Shown here: one piece after another, positions 28,984-36,915 of the stretch
Layout of the letters: the number at the start of each line of letters is the position of its first letter
How positions within the stretch are numbered: the first letter of the stretch is position 1
NCBI RefSeq assembly: GCF_900156685.1
Contig: NZ_FTOJ01000008.1
Coordinates: 1-64,000 of the forward strand
Length of the DNA: 64,000 nt
Direction: 5' to 3'
Source of the DNA: Chryseobacterium piscicola
GTDB lineage: Bacteria > Bacteroidota > Bacteroidia > Flavobacteriales > Weeksellaceae
Program-made: the position numbers and the translations under genes
Notes under the pieces: generated by a model
The model's database searches: none
Told to the model about the DNA's origin: nothing
What the model saw: the letters and a program-made list of their open reading frames with translations, nothing else

Positions 28984-30000
28984 ATGGGAGCAGTATTAAA
29001 ACACGTCGAGTATATCTTTCCGGATAGAGCATATACAAATGATGATTTATCCAAAAAATTTCCAGATTATGATTTTAGTAAATTTGATACTAAAGTTGGA
29101 ATTAAAAAAAGATATTGGGTTAACGAAAACGAAACAGCATTAGATTTGGCTGAAAAGGCATGTTTAAAACTTTTTCAGTACTTTGATAAAAATGATGTAG
29201 ATTTTATCATTTACTGTACCCAAAGCCCAGAATATATTTTACCTACTACTGCCTGCATTCTTCAGCAGAGACTTGGATTAAACACTTCAGTTGGCGCCTT
29301 TGATTTTAATTTAGGATGTAGTGGCTATATCTATGGACTGAGCATGGCGAAAGGTTTGGTAGAGACCAAACAAGCAAAAAATGTACTGTTGGTAACTGCA
29401 GAAACATATTCAAAGTATCTTCATTCAGACGATAAATCAAATAGAGGGATTTTTGGTGATGCAGCAACAGCTACCCTGGTTTCTTTTGATGATGAGAAGA
29501 ATAATATTCAAAACTTTTTGTTTGGAACAGACGGTTTGGGGTATGATAAACTGATTATTAAAAACGGGGCAGCTAAAAATAAAATAGAAACCAACTCTGA
29601 AGTGAAAGAGTATGGTTCCGGAAACAAATATACAGACAATGAACTGTATATGGATGGTCCTGAGATATTTAACTTTACAAGTGCAGTAATTCCAAAATTT
29701 ACCTTAAACTTGCTGGAAAAAAATAATCTCGAAATGGAGGATTGCAACTTGTTTATCTTTCATCAGGCAAATCAATTTATGCTAGATTTTTTAAGAAAAA
29801 AAATTAAAGCGCCAAAAGAAAGATTCTATATCGATCTAGAAGATGGAGGAAATACAGTCTCTTGTACAATCCCAATTGCTTTGAAAAGATGGAGTGATGC
29901 ATATTCTGGCGAATTTCCCGTGAAAAATATTACCTTAGTGGGATTTGGTGTAGGATTGTCTTGGGGAGGAACCGTAATTAGTGTTGATAGAAAATTGTAA
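28984..30000 (+). CDS. ketoacyl-ACP synthase III-like enzyme (first copy)
   Basis: A 338-residue FabH-fold protein with a complete triad: Cys112 in NLGCSGYIYG, His260 in FHQANQF and Asn290 in DGGNTVS. FabH-type enzymes condense an acyl-CoA starter with malonyl-ACP. It lies in a polysaccharide locus beside an acyl carrier protein, a ketoreductase and a second KAS III, not with fatty-acid genes. It probably belongs to a dedicated acyl pathway for sugar decoration. Its TAA overlaps the next ATG. Confidence 0.85.
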   Translation: MGAVLKHVEYIFPDRAYTNDDLSKKFPDYDFSKFDTKVGIKKRYWVNENETALDLAEKACLKLFQYFDKNDVDFIIYCTQSPEYILPTTACILQQRLGLNTSVGAFDFNLGCSGYIYGLSMAKGLVETKQAKNVLLVTAETYSKYLHSDDKSNRGIFGDAATATLVSFDDEKNNIQNFLFGTDGLGYDKLIIKNGAAKNKIETNSEVKEYGSGNKYTDNELYMDGPEIFNFTSAVIPKFTLNLLEKNNLEMEDCNLFIFHQANQFMLDFLRKKIKAPKERFYIDLEDGGNTVSCTIPIALKRWSDAYSGEFPVKNITLVGFGVGLSWGGTVISVDRKL

Positions 30001-30644
30001 TGAAAGATTTATACTTAATTGGAGCTGGCGGCTTTTCTACAGAGATTTTACATTTGGTAGAAATGATTCAGAAAGAAAAAAAACAATGGAACCAAGTGTT
30101 TTTTATTGACGATAATCCCAAGATTCATAATACCGAACTTCGCACTGTGAAAATTCTTGCAGGATTAGAGTTTTTCGAAACAGTTGATTTTGAAGTAGAT
30201 GTTGTTATTACTATAAATAATGTTAAAACAAGAGAGGTTATAATTAATAAATTAAAAGCTAATCAGAAAATAAACTTTCCCAATTTATTTTCACCTTTTG
30301 CTATTGTAGATTATGATTATCTTAAAATAGGAGAAGGTAATATTATTATGCATTATGTAATTCTTTCTACTCAGCTGGAAATAGGCAATTTCAATATTTT
30401 TAATTCTTACACAGGGATTGGTCATGATTGTAAAATTGAAGACATCAATAGCTTTGGTCCCAGAGTAGCAATTTCTGGAGCCGTATCAATTGGAAGCATG
30501 AATGATTTTGGCGTCAATTCCACTGTTTTACAAAACAAAAATATAGGGAATAATAATAATATCTGGATGAATACAAGCATTATGCGAAACCTGAAAGACG
30601 GTAATACCTATTTCGGAATTCCTGCAAAAAAGATAAACTTATGA
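30000..30644 (+). CDS. sugar O/N-acyltransferase, NeuD/PglD-like
   Basis: An N-terminal Rossmann-like part (LYLIGAGGFSTEI) is followed by a left-handed beta-helix of hexapeptide repeats. His142 in GIGHDC is at the position of the catalytic base in PglD-type enzymes. The length (214 aa) is normal. PglD acylates the 4-amino group of UDP-4-amino-sugars with acetyl-CoA. Set between a KAS III and a Rieske oxygenase gene, this copy might instead use the acyl group made by this module; that is inference. It overlaps both neighbours (TAATG and ATGA). Confidence 0.83.
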   Translation: MKDLYLIGAGGFSTEILHLVEMIQKEKKQWNQVFFIDDNPKIHNTELRTVKILAGLEFFETVDFEVDVVITINNVKTREVIINKLKANQKINFPNLFSPFAIVDYDYLKIGEGNIIMHYVILSTQLEIGNFNIFNSYTGIGHDCKIEDINSFGPRVAISGAVSIGSMNDFGVNSTVLQNKNIGNNNNIWMNTSIMRNLKDGNTYFGIPAKKINL

Positions 30645-31732
30645 TTAAGAATATTAATTATACCAATGAAAATGTACTTCAAGAAGAGCTTGAGCAAATT
30701 TTTCATAAAAGCTGGTTTTTTGTAGGGCTTTCAGATAAACTCCAAAATAATAACGACTATATCACCTACAGATGTGGTTCAGTTTCAATATTTGTTCAGA
30801 ACTTTGGAGCTGAACTGAAATGTTTTTCAAATGTTTGTTTGCATAGATTTAATAATATTCATAACGGAAATGAAGGTAACGGGCACGTAATTTGTTCTTA
30901 TCACAACTGGGTTTATGATGACAAAGGAAGTCCTATGGTGAGGTCTGAATGTTTAAAAGAAGAATTGTCATTGTGCAACAGACCAAAATTAGAACAATAT
31001 GAAGTAGAAACTTGTGGGAAATTTGTTTTTGCTAAAGTAAATAAAGAAGATTCTGTTTCTCTGAATGAACATTTGGGGTCTTTTTATGATAAATTAATTG
31101 AAATTTCTTCATTCTTTGATAAAATTATTAATGACGAAACAGTAGTTCTTGATCATAAAGCAAATTGGAAATTATTAGTTGAAAATGTTTTAGAATGTTA
31201 TCACTGCAGCAGTGTACACAAAGAAACATTAGTTCCCATCGGAATTGGAGGAAAGAAACCGGAAAATCATTTCTGGGAAAGTGGTCATGATAAAGTTGAT
31301 TATCCGATAAGAACTACAGCAATGCAAGCAGAAAGAGAAAGTAAACTTACTTTTCTTACTAAAACTCAATACCCACATAAATCATTACAGCATTGGCACA
31401 TCTTCCCCAATCTGTTTATTACAAGTACCGTCGGAAATCTGTTTTATATCGGGAGATTAACCCCAGATAAGCCAGATTTTACACAATTACACGCTCAGTT
31501 TGTAAAACCTACATATACAGAACTTACAAAAAGAGAAGGAATGCTACTTAATGCTTATGCGCAAACCTCTTTAGAATCATCAACCAAAGTTATTTATGAA
31601 GATAGAGCGATTTTGGAGGAAATTCAGAAAAATTTAAGTATTATCCCGGAGCAAAAACAAATATTCGGTGAAGAAGAATTTAGAATTAAATCTTTTCACC
31701 AAAATATAAATAATATTATTAACTATAAATAA
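30641..31732 (+). CDS. Rieske non-heme iron oxygenase alpha subunit-like
   Basis: The Rieske site is complete: Cys66-x-His68 and Cys85-x-x-His88. The mononuclear iron site also looks intact, with the bridging motif NVLECYH (His188) and His193, and a late Asp in YEDRAILEEIQ. This is the alpha-subunit layout of ring-hydroxylating and related oxygenases (363 aa). Such enzymes need a reductase; the PaaE-like gene at 33805-34869 is the obvious candidate. The substrate is unknown. Position suggests hydroxylation of an acyl chain or an activated sugar. It starts within the stop of the acyltransferase gene. Confidence 0.87.
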   Translation: MIKNINYTNENVLQEELEQIFHKSWFFVGLSDKLQNNNDYITYRCGSVSIFVQNFGAELKCFSNVCLHRFNNIHNGNEGNGHVICSYHNWVYDDKGSPMVRSECLKEELSLCNRPKLEQYEVETCGKFVFAKVNKEDSVSLNEHLGSFYDKLIEISSFFDKIINDETVVLDHKANWKLLVENVLECYHCSSVHKETLVPIGIGGKKPENHFWESGHDKVDYPIRTTAMQAERESKLTFLTKTQYPHKSLQHWHIFPNLFITSTVGNLFYIGRLTPDKPDFTQLHAQFVKPTYTELTKREGMLLNAYAQTSLESSTKVIYEDRAILEEIQKNLSIIPEQKQIFGEEEFRIKSFHQNINNIINYK

Positions 31733-31739
31733 AAATACA

Positions 31740-31958
31740 ATGGAACAGTTTTTAGAAAACTTTTACGAATTATTAGAAGAAACGGATAGAGACGCAATTA
31801 CTCCAGATACAGAATTCAAAAATCTTGATGAGTGGAACTCTATGACAGCTCTTATGCTTATCGCAATGTTTGACGAACAGTATGAGGCTAAATTAAATGG
31901 AGACAGCATAAATAAAGCTACTACTCTTACAGATTTGTATCAATTAACTCAAAAATAG
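31740..31958 (+). CDS. small acyl carrier protein
   Basis: An acidic 72-residue four-helix-type protein. The phosphopantetheine Ser34 lies in EWNSMTAL, in place of the common DSL. Size, acidity and the downstream KAS III/reductase genes support the call. Family members carry acyl intermediates on a 4'-phosphopantetheine arm. It lies 7 bases after the Rieske gene and 3 before the second KAS III, so it should be made with them. It is distinct from housekeeping AcpP, which has DSLD. Confidence 0.8.
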   Translation: MEQFLENFYELLEETDRDAITPDTEFKNLDEWNSMTALMLIAMFDEQYEAKLNGDSINKATTLTDLYQLTQK

Positions 31959-31961
31959 AAT

Positions 31962-33008
31962 ATGGCATTGTTCTCTATTGAAAATGTACGTATAGCCGGA
32001 GTTGTATCCGCAGTCCCTCCCCATATTGTAAATAATCTGGAGAACGACTTGTTTTCAACAAGAGAGGAAGCAGAAAAATTTATTTCTGTAACCGGAATTG
32101 CTGAGAAAAGACATGTGGACAGTAAGACATGTACTTCAGATTTATGCATAAAAGCCGCAAATGACCTTTTAGAAAAACTAAACTGGCAAAAAGAGGATAT
32201 AGATATAGTGGTCATGGTTACTCAAACACCTGATTATCCAGTACCCAACACATCAATTATCATTCAAGATAAATTAGGACTGCCAAAAAGCACCGTTTGT
32301 TTTGATGTCCCTCTTGGATGTAGTGGGTACATTTACGGATTATCTATTCTGTCAAATTTTCTTCAGAACGGACAGCTCAAGAAAGGTCTTCTATTGGTAG
32401 GTGATACGCTCAGTAAGCAGTGCTCACCATTAGACAAAGCTACTTACCCTTTATTTGGAGATGCAGGAACTGCTACTGCATTACAATATTCTGTAGGTGG
32501 AAAAATGGATTTTAATTTATGGTCAGACGGAAGCGGGTTTGAGGATATTATAGTTCCAGAAGGTGGTTACAGAAAACCTTTCACTGAAGAATCTTTGGTT
32601 TTAAAAGAAGATAAAGATGGAAATAAACGTTCAGGTATCAACACTTACATGAACGGAACTAATGTTTTTTCTTTCGGAATCGGAACGGTGACTCAAGAAC
32701 TGAAAAAATTTATTGAGCACTTTCAAATTGATAAGGAGCAAATAAAATATTTTTATTTCCACCAAGCAAACCGTTTTATGAATGATATGATTAGAAAAAA
32801 ATTAAAACTAACAACAGAGCAAGTTCCTTATTCTTTAGATAAATATGGCAATACAAGCTCTGCAACAATTCCTGTGACAATGACGAAACAAGATACAAAT
32901 CTTGAAAATACAGAAGTTGTAATGTGCGGTTTTGGCGTTGGATTAAGCATTGGTATCGTACGAATGAAGTTTGAGGAAGGAATTATAAACGATTTAATTG
33001 AATATTAA
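31962..33008 (+). CDS. ketoacyl-ACP synthase III-like enzyme (second copy)
   Basis: A 348-residue FabH-fold protein with Cys120 (PLGCSGYIYG), His267 (FHQANRF) and Asn297 (KYGNTSS), so the triad is intact. It shares the GCSGYIYGLS active-site stretch with the copy at 28984 but differs over most of its length. This suggests an old paralogue pair, not a recent duplication. Two synthases may set two condensations, or one may act as an acyltransferase. Its last base is the first of the next ATG. Confidence 0.85.
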   Translation: MALFSIENVRIAGVVSAVPPHIVNNLENDLFSTREEAEKFISVTGIAEKRHVDSKTCTSDLCIKAANDLLEKLNWQKEDIDIVVMVTQTPDYPVPNTSIIIQDKLGLPKSTVCFDVPLGCSGYIYGLSILSNFLQNGQLKKGLLLVGDTLSKQCSPLDKATYPLFGDAGTATALQYSVGGKMDFNLWSDGSGFEDIIVPEGGYRKPFTEESLVLKEDKDGNKRSGINTYMNGTNVFSFGIGTVTQELKKFIEHFQIDKEQIKYFYFHQANRFMNDMIRKKLKLTTEQVPYSLDKYGNTSSATIPVTMTKQDTNLENTEVVMCGFGVGLSIGIVRMKFEEGIINDLIEY

Positions 33009-33757
33009 TGAATGCTTTTTCACTTGAAAATAAAACAATCCTGGTTACTGGTGCTACATCAGGAATAGGATTTGAAGTTTGTAAACAAATCATTAATGCT
33101 GGAGGGAACTTTATTGGTTTAGGACGAAACACAGAGCAGCTGGATAAATTTATTTCAGAAAATAATCTCACAGGCTCATCTGCAAGGTTTTTAGATGTTA
33201 TACAACTAGAAAGCATTCCTGAGTTAGTAGATTCTCTTGAAGTGAAAATAGATGGGTTTGTGCACTCTGCAGGAATTGTAGAAAATAATCCTATTCAGTT
33301 TTTTAATGAAGAATTGTATAATAAAATTCGGACAGTAAATCTTGATTCGGCTTTGGTTTTTATATCTCATCTGCTTAAAAAGAAAAAATTTAACAAACCA
33401 GCATCTATCGTATTTGTTAGTTCAATCTCCGGATTGTACGGAATGAAAGGCAATGGTTTGTACGGTATTACAAAAGCCGCATTGGGTATAATGGCAAAAA
33501 CCTATGCTAATGAATTGGCATTCAAGAAAATAAGGGTAAATACTGTTGCTCCAGGTATGGTAAATACGCAAATTACGCTAGACGCAGGTAATTTTTTATC
33601 TGAAGAAGTTATTAATGAGGACAAAAAAAAATATCCTTTAGGTTATGGAGAACCCGAAGATGTTGCATTGCCAATCGTGTTTCTTTTATCAGAAGCAAGC
33701 AAGTGGATAACAGGTCAAGATCTAATCCTCGACGGTGGCAGAACAGCAATTATATAA
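33008..33757 (+). CDS. short-chain dehydrogenase, FabG-like 3-ketoacyl reductase
   Basis: A classical SDR of 249 residues: TGATSGIG at 14-21, the Asn-Ser-Tyr-Lys tetrad with Asn111, Ser139, Tyr152 and Lys156 (GLYGITKAAL), and a C-terminal GQDLILDGG. FabG-type enzymes reduce 3-ketoacyl-ACP to 3-hydroxyacyl-ACP. In this block it would produce a 3-hydroxyacyl group after condensation by the KAS III enzymes. A hydroxysugar dehydrogenase cannot be excluded. It is followed by a bidirectional terminator. Confidence 0.82.
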   Translation: MNAFSLENKTILVTGATSGIGFEVCKQIINAGGNFIGLGRNTEQLDKFISENNLTGSSARFLDVIQLESIPELVDSLEVKIDGFVHSAGIVENNPIQFFNEELYNKIRTVNLDSALVFISHLLKKKKFNKPASIVFVSSISGLYGMKGNGLYGITKAALGIMAKTYANELAFKKIRVNTVAPGMVNTQITLDAGNFLSEEVINEDKKKYPLGYGEPEDVALPIVFLLSEASKWITGQDLILDGGRTAII

Positions 33758-33762
33758 TCAAA

Positions 33763-33798
33763 AAAAAACCTTACAATTTAAATAATGTAAGGTTTTTT
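33763..33798. terminator. bidirectional Rho-independent terminator
   Basis: A 13-base perfect stem (33763-33775 with 33786-33798, core ACCTTACA/TGTAAGGT) around a 10-base loop, A-rich on one side and T-rich on the other. It separates convergent genes and should stop transcription from both sides, ending the 28-33 kb transcription unit. Confidence 0.85.
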
Positions 33799-33804
33799 TC
33801 TTTA

Positions 33805-34869
33805 TTAAATTTTATCATAATTCAATTCAATTTCATCGGAAACAGGATAAGATTGGCAAACTACAATTTTCCCATCCCGAATCTCTTCCTCAGAAAGAAC
33901 TTCATTTTTTACCATATTAACCTGCCCTTTCGTTAGCATACAAAGACAAGCGCTACAGATTGCATTTTGGCAGGAGTAAGGTATGTCGAATCCTGCATCT
34001 AAAATTGAGTCCAGAAGCAATACATTTTTATTTACCTTAATCATGCTTTCATCTCCATCTAAAATAAGCTTTACAACAGTCTCTCCTGCGATTATAGAAG
34101 ATGAATTGATGATTTGTTCGGGCGACTGCTGAGAATAGAAAAGCTCATGTAGAATATTTTCTTTCTTAATGTTTTGTGATAAAAAACTGCTCGTTGTACT
34201 GCTAATAAGGTCTTCGGGACCACAAACATAAAATTTTTCAATATTTGAAAGATCAATATGATTCTTTAAAAGAGTATCAAGAATAACTTTTTGATTTATT
34301 CTGCCAAAATGATGCCCATCAATATTTTCCTCAGTGTAAAATCTAATTATTTTAAACCTATTACCAAAATTCTCAGATAATTCTAAAATCTCGTTATGAA
34401 ATATGGTTTGCTCTACACTCTTGTTTCCATAAAACAAAACAATATTATCATTACTGTGAGTTAAAATCGATTGAATGATAGAGAAAATAGGTGTTATTCC
34501 GCTTCCCGCTGCCACTGCAACAAAGTTTTTTGAACTACCTGCTGTTTCTTCATAATAAAAATTGCCTTCAGGTTCAGCTATTTCTAATGTATCTCCAATT
34601 TTTAATTTTTGCTCAACATATTGTGAGAAAACACCACCTTGTACACATTTCACTATAATTTCAAAAGTGTCAGTTTTTGAAGGAACTGATGAGATTGAGT
34701 AGCATCTCCTGATTTCTTTATCATCTATACTATGTTTTATAGTTATATACTGACCAGATTTAAAAACAAAAGATTTTCTCATTTCTGATGGAATGTAAAA
34801 TACTAATGAATAAGCTTTGGGTGTTGCTTTAGAAATTTCTTTTATAACTAAAGAGTGGAATTTCTGCAT
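33805..34869 (-). CDS. PaaE-like ferredoxin-NAD(P)H reductase, possible Rieske oxygenase partner
   Basis: FAD domain (RRCYSISSVP), NAD(P) domain (AAGSGITPIFSII, YVCGPEDLI) and a C-terminal [2Fe-2S] domain with Cys300, Cys305, Cys308 and Cys338. It is the only minus-strand gene in the locus, with its own promoter and a shared terminator. It likely passes electrons to the Rieske oxygenase at 30641, although a genome-wide role is possible. The frame extends to 34899, but the -7 box at 34897-34904 overlaps that start, so ATG 34869 (MQKFHSLV) is chosen. It is a paralogue of the E3-like protein at 9362. Confidence 0.85.
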   Translation of the reverse strand: MQKFHSLVIKEISKATPKAYSLVFYIPSEMRKSFVFKSGQYITIKHSIDDKEIRRCYSISSVPSKTDTFEIIVKCVQGGVFSQYVEQKLKIGDTLEIAEPEGNFYYEETAGSSKNFVAVAAGSGITPIFSIIQSILTHSNDNIVLFYGNKSVEQTIFHNEILELSENFGNRFKIIRFYTEENIDGHHFGRINQKVILDTLLKNHIDLSNIEKFYVCGPEDLISSTTSSFLSQNIKKENILHELFYSQQSPEQIINSSSIIAGETVVKLILDGDESMIKVNKNVLLLDSILDAGFDIPYSCQNAICSACLCMLTKGQVNMVKNEVLSEEEIRDGKIVVCQSYPVSDEIELNYDKI

Positions 34870-34896
34870 GTTGGAATAGATGTAAATAATTGCCCA

Positions 34897-34904
34897 CAAA
34901 TTTA
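34897..34904 (-). promoter_or_regulatory. minus-strand -7 box (TAAATTTG) of the reductase gene
   Basis: Read on the minus strand this is TAAATTTG, a full match to TAnnTTTG, about 28 bases before the ATG at 34869. Together with the box at 34937 it forms a divergent promoter pair. Confidence 0.5.
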
Positions 34905-34936
34905 CAAAAAACCTTACTACTTTATATGATATGTAC

Positions 34937-34944
34937 TAAATTTG
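34937..34944 (+). promoter_or_regulatory. plus-strand -7 box (TAAATTTG) of the aminotransferase gene
   Basis: TAAATTTG is a full match to TAnnTTTG and lies 17 bases before ATG 34962, giving a very short leader. The -33 element is weak (TTAC at 34914-34917). It would uncouple the aminotransferase from the upstream locus. Confidence 0.5.
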
Positions 34945-34961
34945 CGAAATAAACAATTAAA

Positions 34962-36095
34962 ATGAACACAAAAATCTGGCTTTCATCACCACACATGGGC
35001 GGAACCGAATTAAAATACATACACGAAGCTTTTGATGCCAATTGGGTAGCTCCTTTAGGACCAAACGTAGATGGATTCGAAACAGATATAGAAAAATTTT
35101 TAAATGCTGATGTGAAAGTGGCCGTACTTTCTGCGGGAACAGCAGCACTTCATTTAGCATTAATAGAATGCGATGTAAAACATAACGATGAGGTTATTTG
35201 TCAGTCTATGACGTTCTCTGCGTCTGCCAATCCTATTGCTTACTGCGGTGCAAAACCCATCTTTATCGATAGCGAACCAGAAACCTGGAATATGTGTCCA
35301 AAAGCTTTGCGTGAAGCCATAGAAAACAGAATTTCAAAAGGAATACTGCCTAAAGCAATCATCGTGGTGCATTTGTATGGAATGCCGGCAAAAATGGATC
35401 AAATCATGGCAATTGCCAATGAATTCAATATCCCTGTTATAGAAGATGCAGCAGAAGCTTTGGGCTCAAAATACAAAAACGAAAATTGTGGAACTTTCGG
35501 GAAGTTTGGAATTTTATCTTTCAACGGAAATAAAATTATTACAACTTCTGGCGGTGGCGCTTTAGTTTGCCATACCCAAGAAGATAAAGATAAAGCTGTT
35601 TTCTTATCTACACAAGCCAGAGACAATGCCCCGCATTATCAGCATTCAAAAATTGGTTATAATTATAGAATGAGTAATATCGTAGCAGGAATCGGACGTG
35701 GCCAGATGGAAGTTTTAAATAACAGGGTAGAAGCACGCAGAAAAATGCACGATTTTTATGTTCAAACATTCAAAGATATAGACGGTGTGGAAGTTTTCTC
35801 TGAGCCTTCAGAAGATTTTTATTCTAATCATTGGCTGTCTGCAATTATTGTTGATGAAACAATAACTGGTAAAAATAGAGAAGAACTCAGGTTGGCCTTT
35901 TTAGAAGATAATATAGAATCTAGACCACTTTGGAAACCAATGCATTTACAACCAGTGTTTTCAGACGCATTATACTTCGGTACAGATGTTTCAGAAAAAC
36001 TTTTTGATAACGGACTTTGCTTGCCTTCAGGATCCAACCTTACCGATGAAGACAGAAAGCGTATTGAAATCGTTATTAGAAATTTCTTTGCTTAA
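34962..36095 (+). CDS. UDP-4-keto-sugar aminotransferase, PglE/DegT family
   Basis: A DegT/DnrJ/EryC1 PLP enzyme of 377 residues. The start MNTKIWLSSPHMGGTE, the GTAALHLAL phosphate-site stretch, EDAAEALGS and the PLP Lys191 in SFNGNKIITTSGGG fit the PglE/PerA-like branch. It would aminate C4 of UDP-4-keto-6-deoxy-GlcNAc made by the enzyme at 814, giving the substrate for the PglD-like acyltransferase. It lies at the far end of the locus under its own promoter and before a strong terminator. Confidence 0.88.
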   Translation: MNTKIWLSSPHMGGTELKYIHEAFDANWVAPLGPNVDGFETDIEKFLNADVKVAVLSAGTAALHLALIECDVKHNDEVICQSMTFSASANPIAYCGAKPIFIDSEPETWNMCPKALREAIENRISKGILPKAIIVVHLYGMPAKMDQIMAIANEFNIPVIEDAAEALGSKYKNENCGTFGKFGILSFNGNKIITTSGGGALVCHTQEDKDKAVFLSTQARDNAPHYQHSKIGYNYRMSNIVAGIGRGQMEVLNNRVEARRKMHDFYVQTFKDIDGVEVFSEPSEDFYSNHWLSAIIVDETITGKNREELRLAFLEDNIESRPLWKPMHLQPVFSDALYFGTDVSEKLFDNGLCLPSGSNLTDEDRKRIEIVIRNFFA

Positions 36096-36116
36096 TTTTT
36101 AAACTTAATATAAATG

Positions 36117-36148
36117 AGCTCGCAAAACAAATGTTCTGCGAGCTTTTT
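36117..36148 (+). terminator. terminator at the end of the polysaccharide locus
   Basis: AGCTCGCA (36117-36124) pairs with TGCGAGCT (36137-36144) around a 12-base loop and is followed by TTTT. It lies 21 bases after the aminotransferase stop. Confidence 0.8.
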
Positions 36149-36199
36149 ATTGCTATGGTGTGTATTTTGTATCTTTCATTTTTTTTTAAATAAATTTTA

Positions 36200-36862
36200 A
36201 TGACATATTCCCCCACCATCAGAGAAAAGGGTTTTTATACTTCGCCTAAAATTAAAATTATTTCATTTTTTATGATCTTAATTTTTAGTATTTGCCATTC
36301 GCAAAATGAAGTAAAGGGTAATACTGTTTTTGCTCCCATCGGAATTATTAATTTCGCGGCAGAAAAACAAATTTCCAATCATTTATCATTGCAAATAGAA
36401 GCATTTGTTTCGCCTTGGAAATCATTCACAGGACGTCATCTGCAAATTTATTTAGGTACAGCAGAAACACGTTATTATTTCACAAAAAAACAAAATAAAT
36501 GGTTTCTGGGAGCTTATATCTCGGGAGGTGTATTTGATATACAAAAATACAATTATTGGAATGACAAGCATATTACAAATGAAGAAGGCGTTTCTTTGTA
36601 TAACGATGATGGGACGCCAAGAATTACCAGTCTATACCAACGTGGTTTTGTATATATACTTGGCGTAGATGCTGGTTATAAATTGAAAATGTCTGAACAT
36701 TTTAATCTTGAGGCATTTATTGGTGTAGGTACGGTACAGGGTTTCTATCATGGTTTTTTTGCAGATACCAATTTACGGTACGATAAGGCTGAAAAATGGA
36801 ATAAAAGCGGCGAAATTTTACCTACAAGAGGAGGTGTGATGATCTCCTATGTTTTTAAATAA
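36200..36862 (+). CDS. DUF3575-like outer-membrane beta-barrel protein
   Basis: A basic and hydrophobic N-terminus with FFMILIFSICHSQ suggests a signal peptide ending near residue 35. Alternating aromatic and polar strands follow (LQIEAFVSPWKSFTGRHLQIYLG, ETRYYF, WFLGAYISGGVF). The protein ends in SYVFK, a C-terminal aromatic residue pattern common in outer-membrane barrels. The length (220 aa) and pattern resemble DUF3575 proteins of Bacteroidetes. Function is unknown. Confidence 0.65.
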   Translation: MTYSPTIREKGFYTSPKIKIISFFMILIFSICHSQNEVKGNTVFAPIGIINFAAEKQISNHLSLQIEAFVSPWKSFTGRHLQIYLGTAETRYYFTKKQNKWFLGAYISGGVFDIQKYNYWNDKHITNEEGVSLYNDDGTPRITSLYQRGFVYILGVDAGYKLKMSEHFNLEAFIGVGTVQGFYHGFFADTNLRYDKAEKWNKSGEILPTRGGVMISYVFK

Positions 36863-36880
36863 ATTAGCTGCTTTAGTAAC

Positions 36881-36910
36881 AAAAAAAACTCACAATAAAA
36901 ATTGTGAGTT
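36881..36910 (-). terminator. tRNA operon terminator, copy A
   Basis: ACTCACAAT (36888-36896) pairs with ATTGTGAGT (36901-36909). On the minus strand the hairpin follows tRNA-Arg and is followed by a run of T. Confidence 0.85.
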
Positions 36911-36915
36911 AAAAG

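Noticed and set aside
28984-33757. Housekeeping fatty-acid synthesis genes fabH, acpP and fabG
   Set aside because: Two KAS III copies, an atypical ACP (NSM) and the Rieske and polysaccharide neighbours do not fit the essential fatty-acid cluster.
33703-33936. 77-codon plus-strand frame across the bidirectional terminator
   Set aside because: It overlaps the end of the FabG-like gene, the hairpin and the antisense reductase, with no family pattern.
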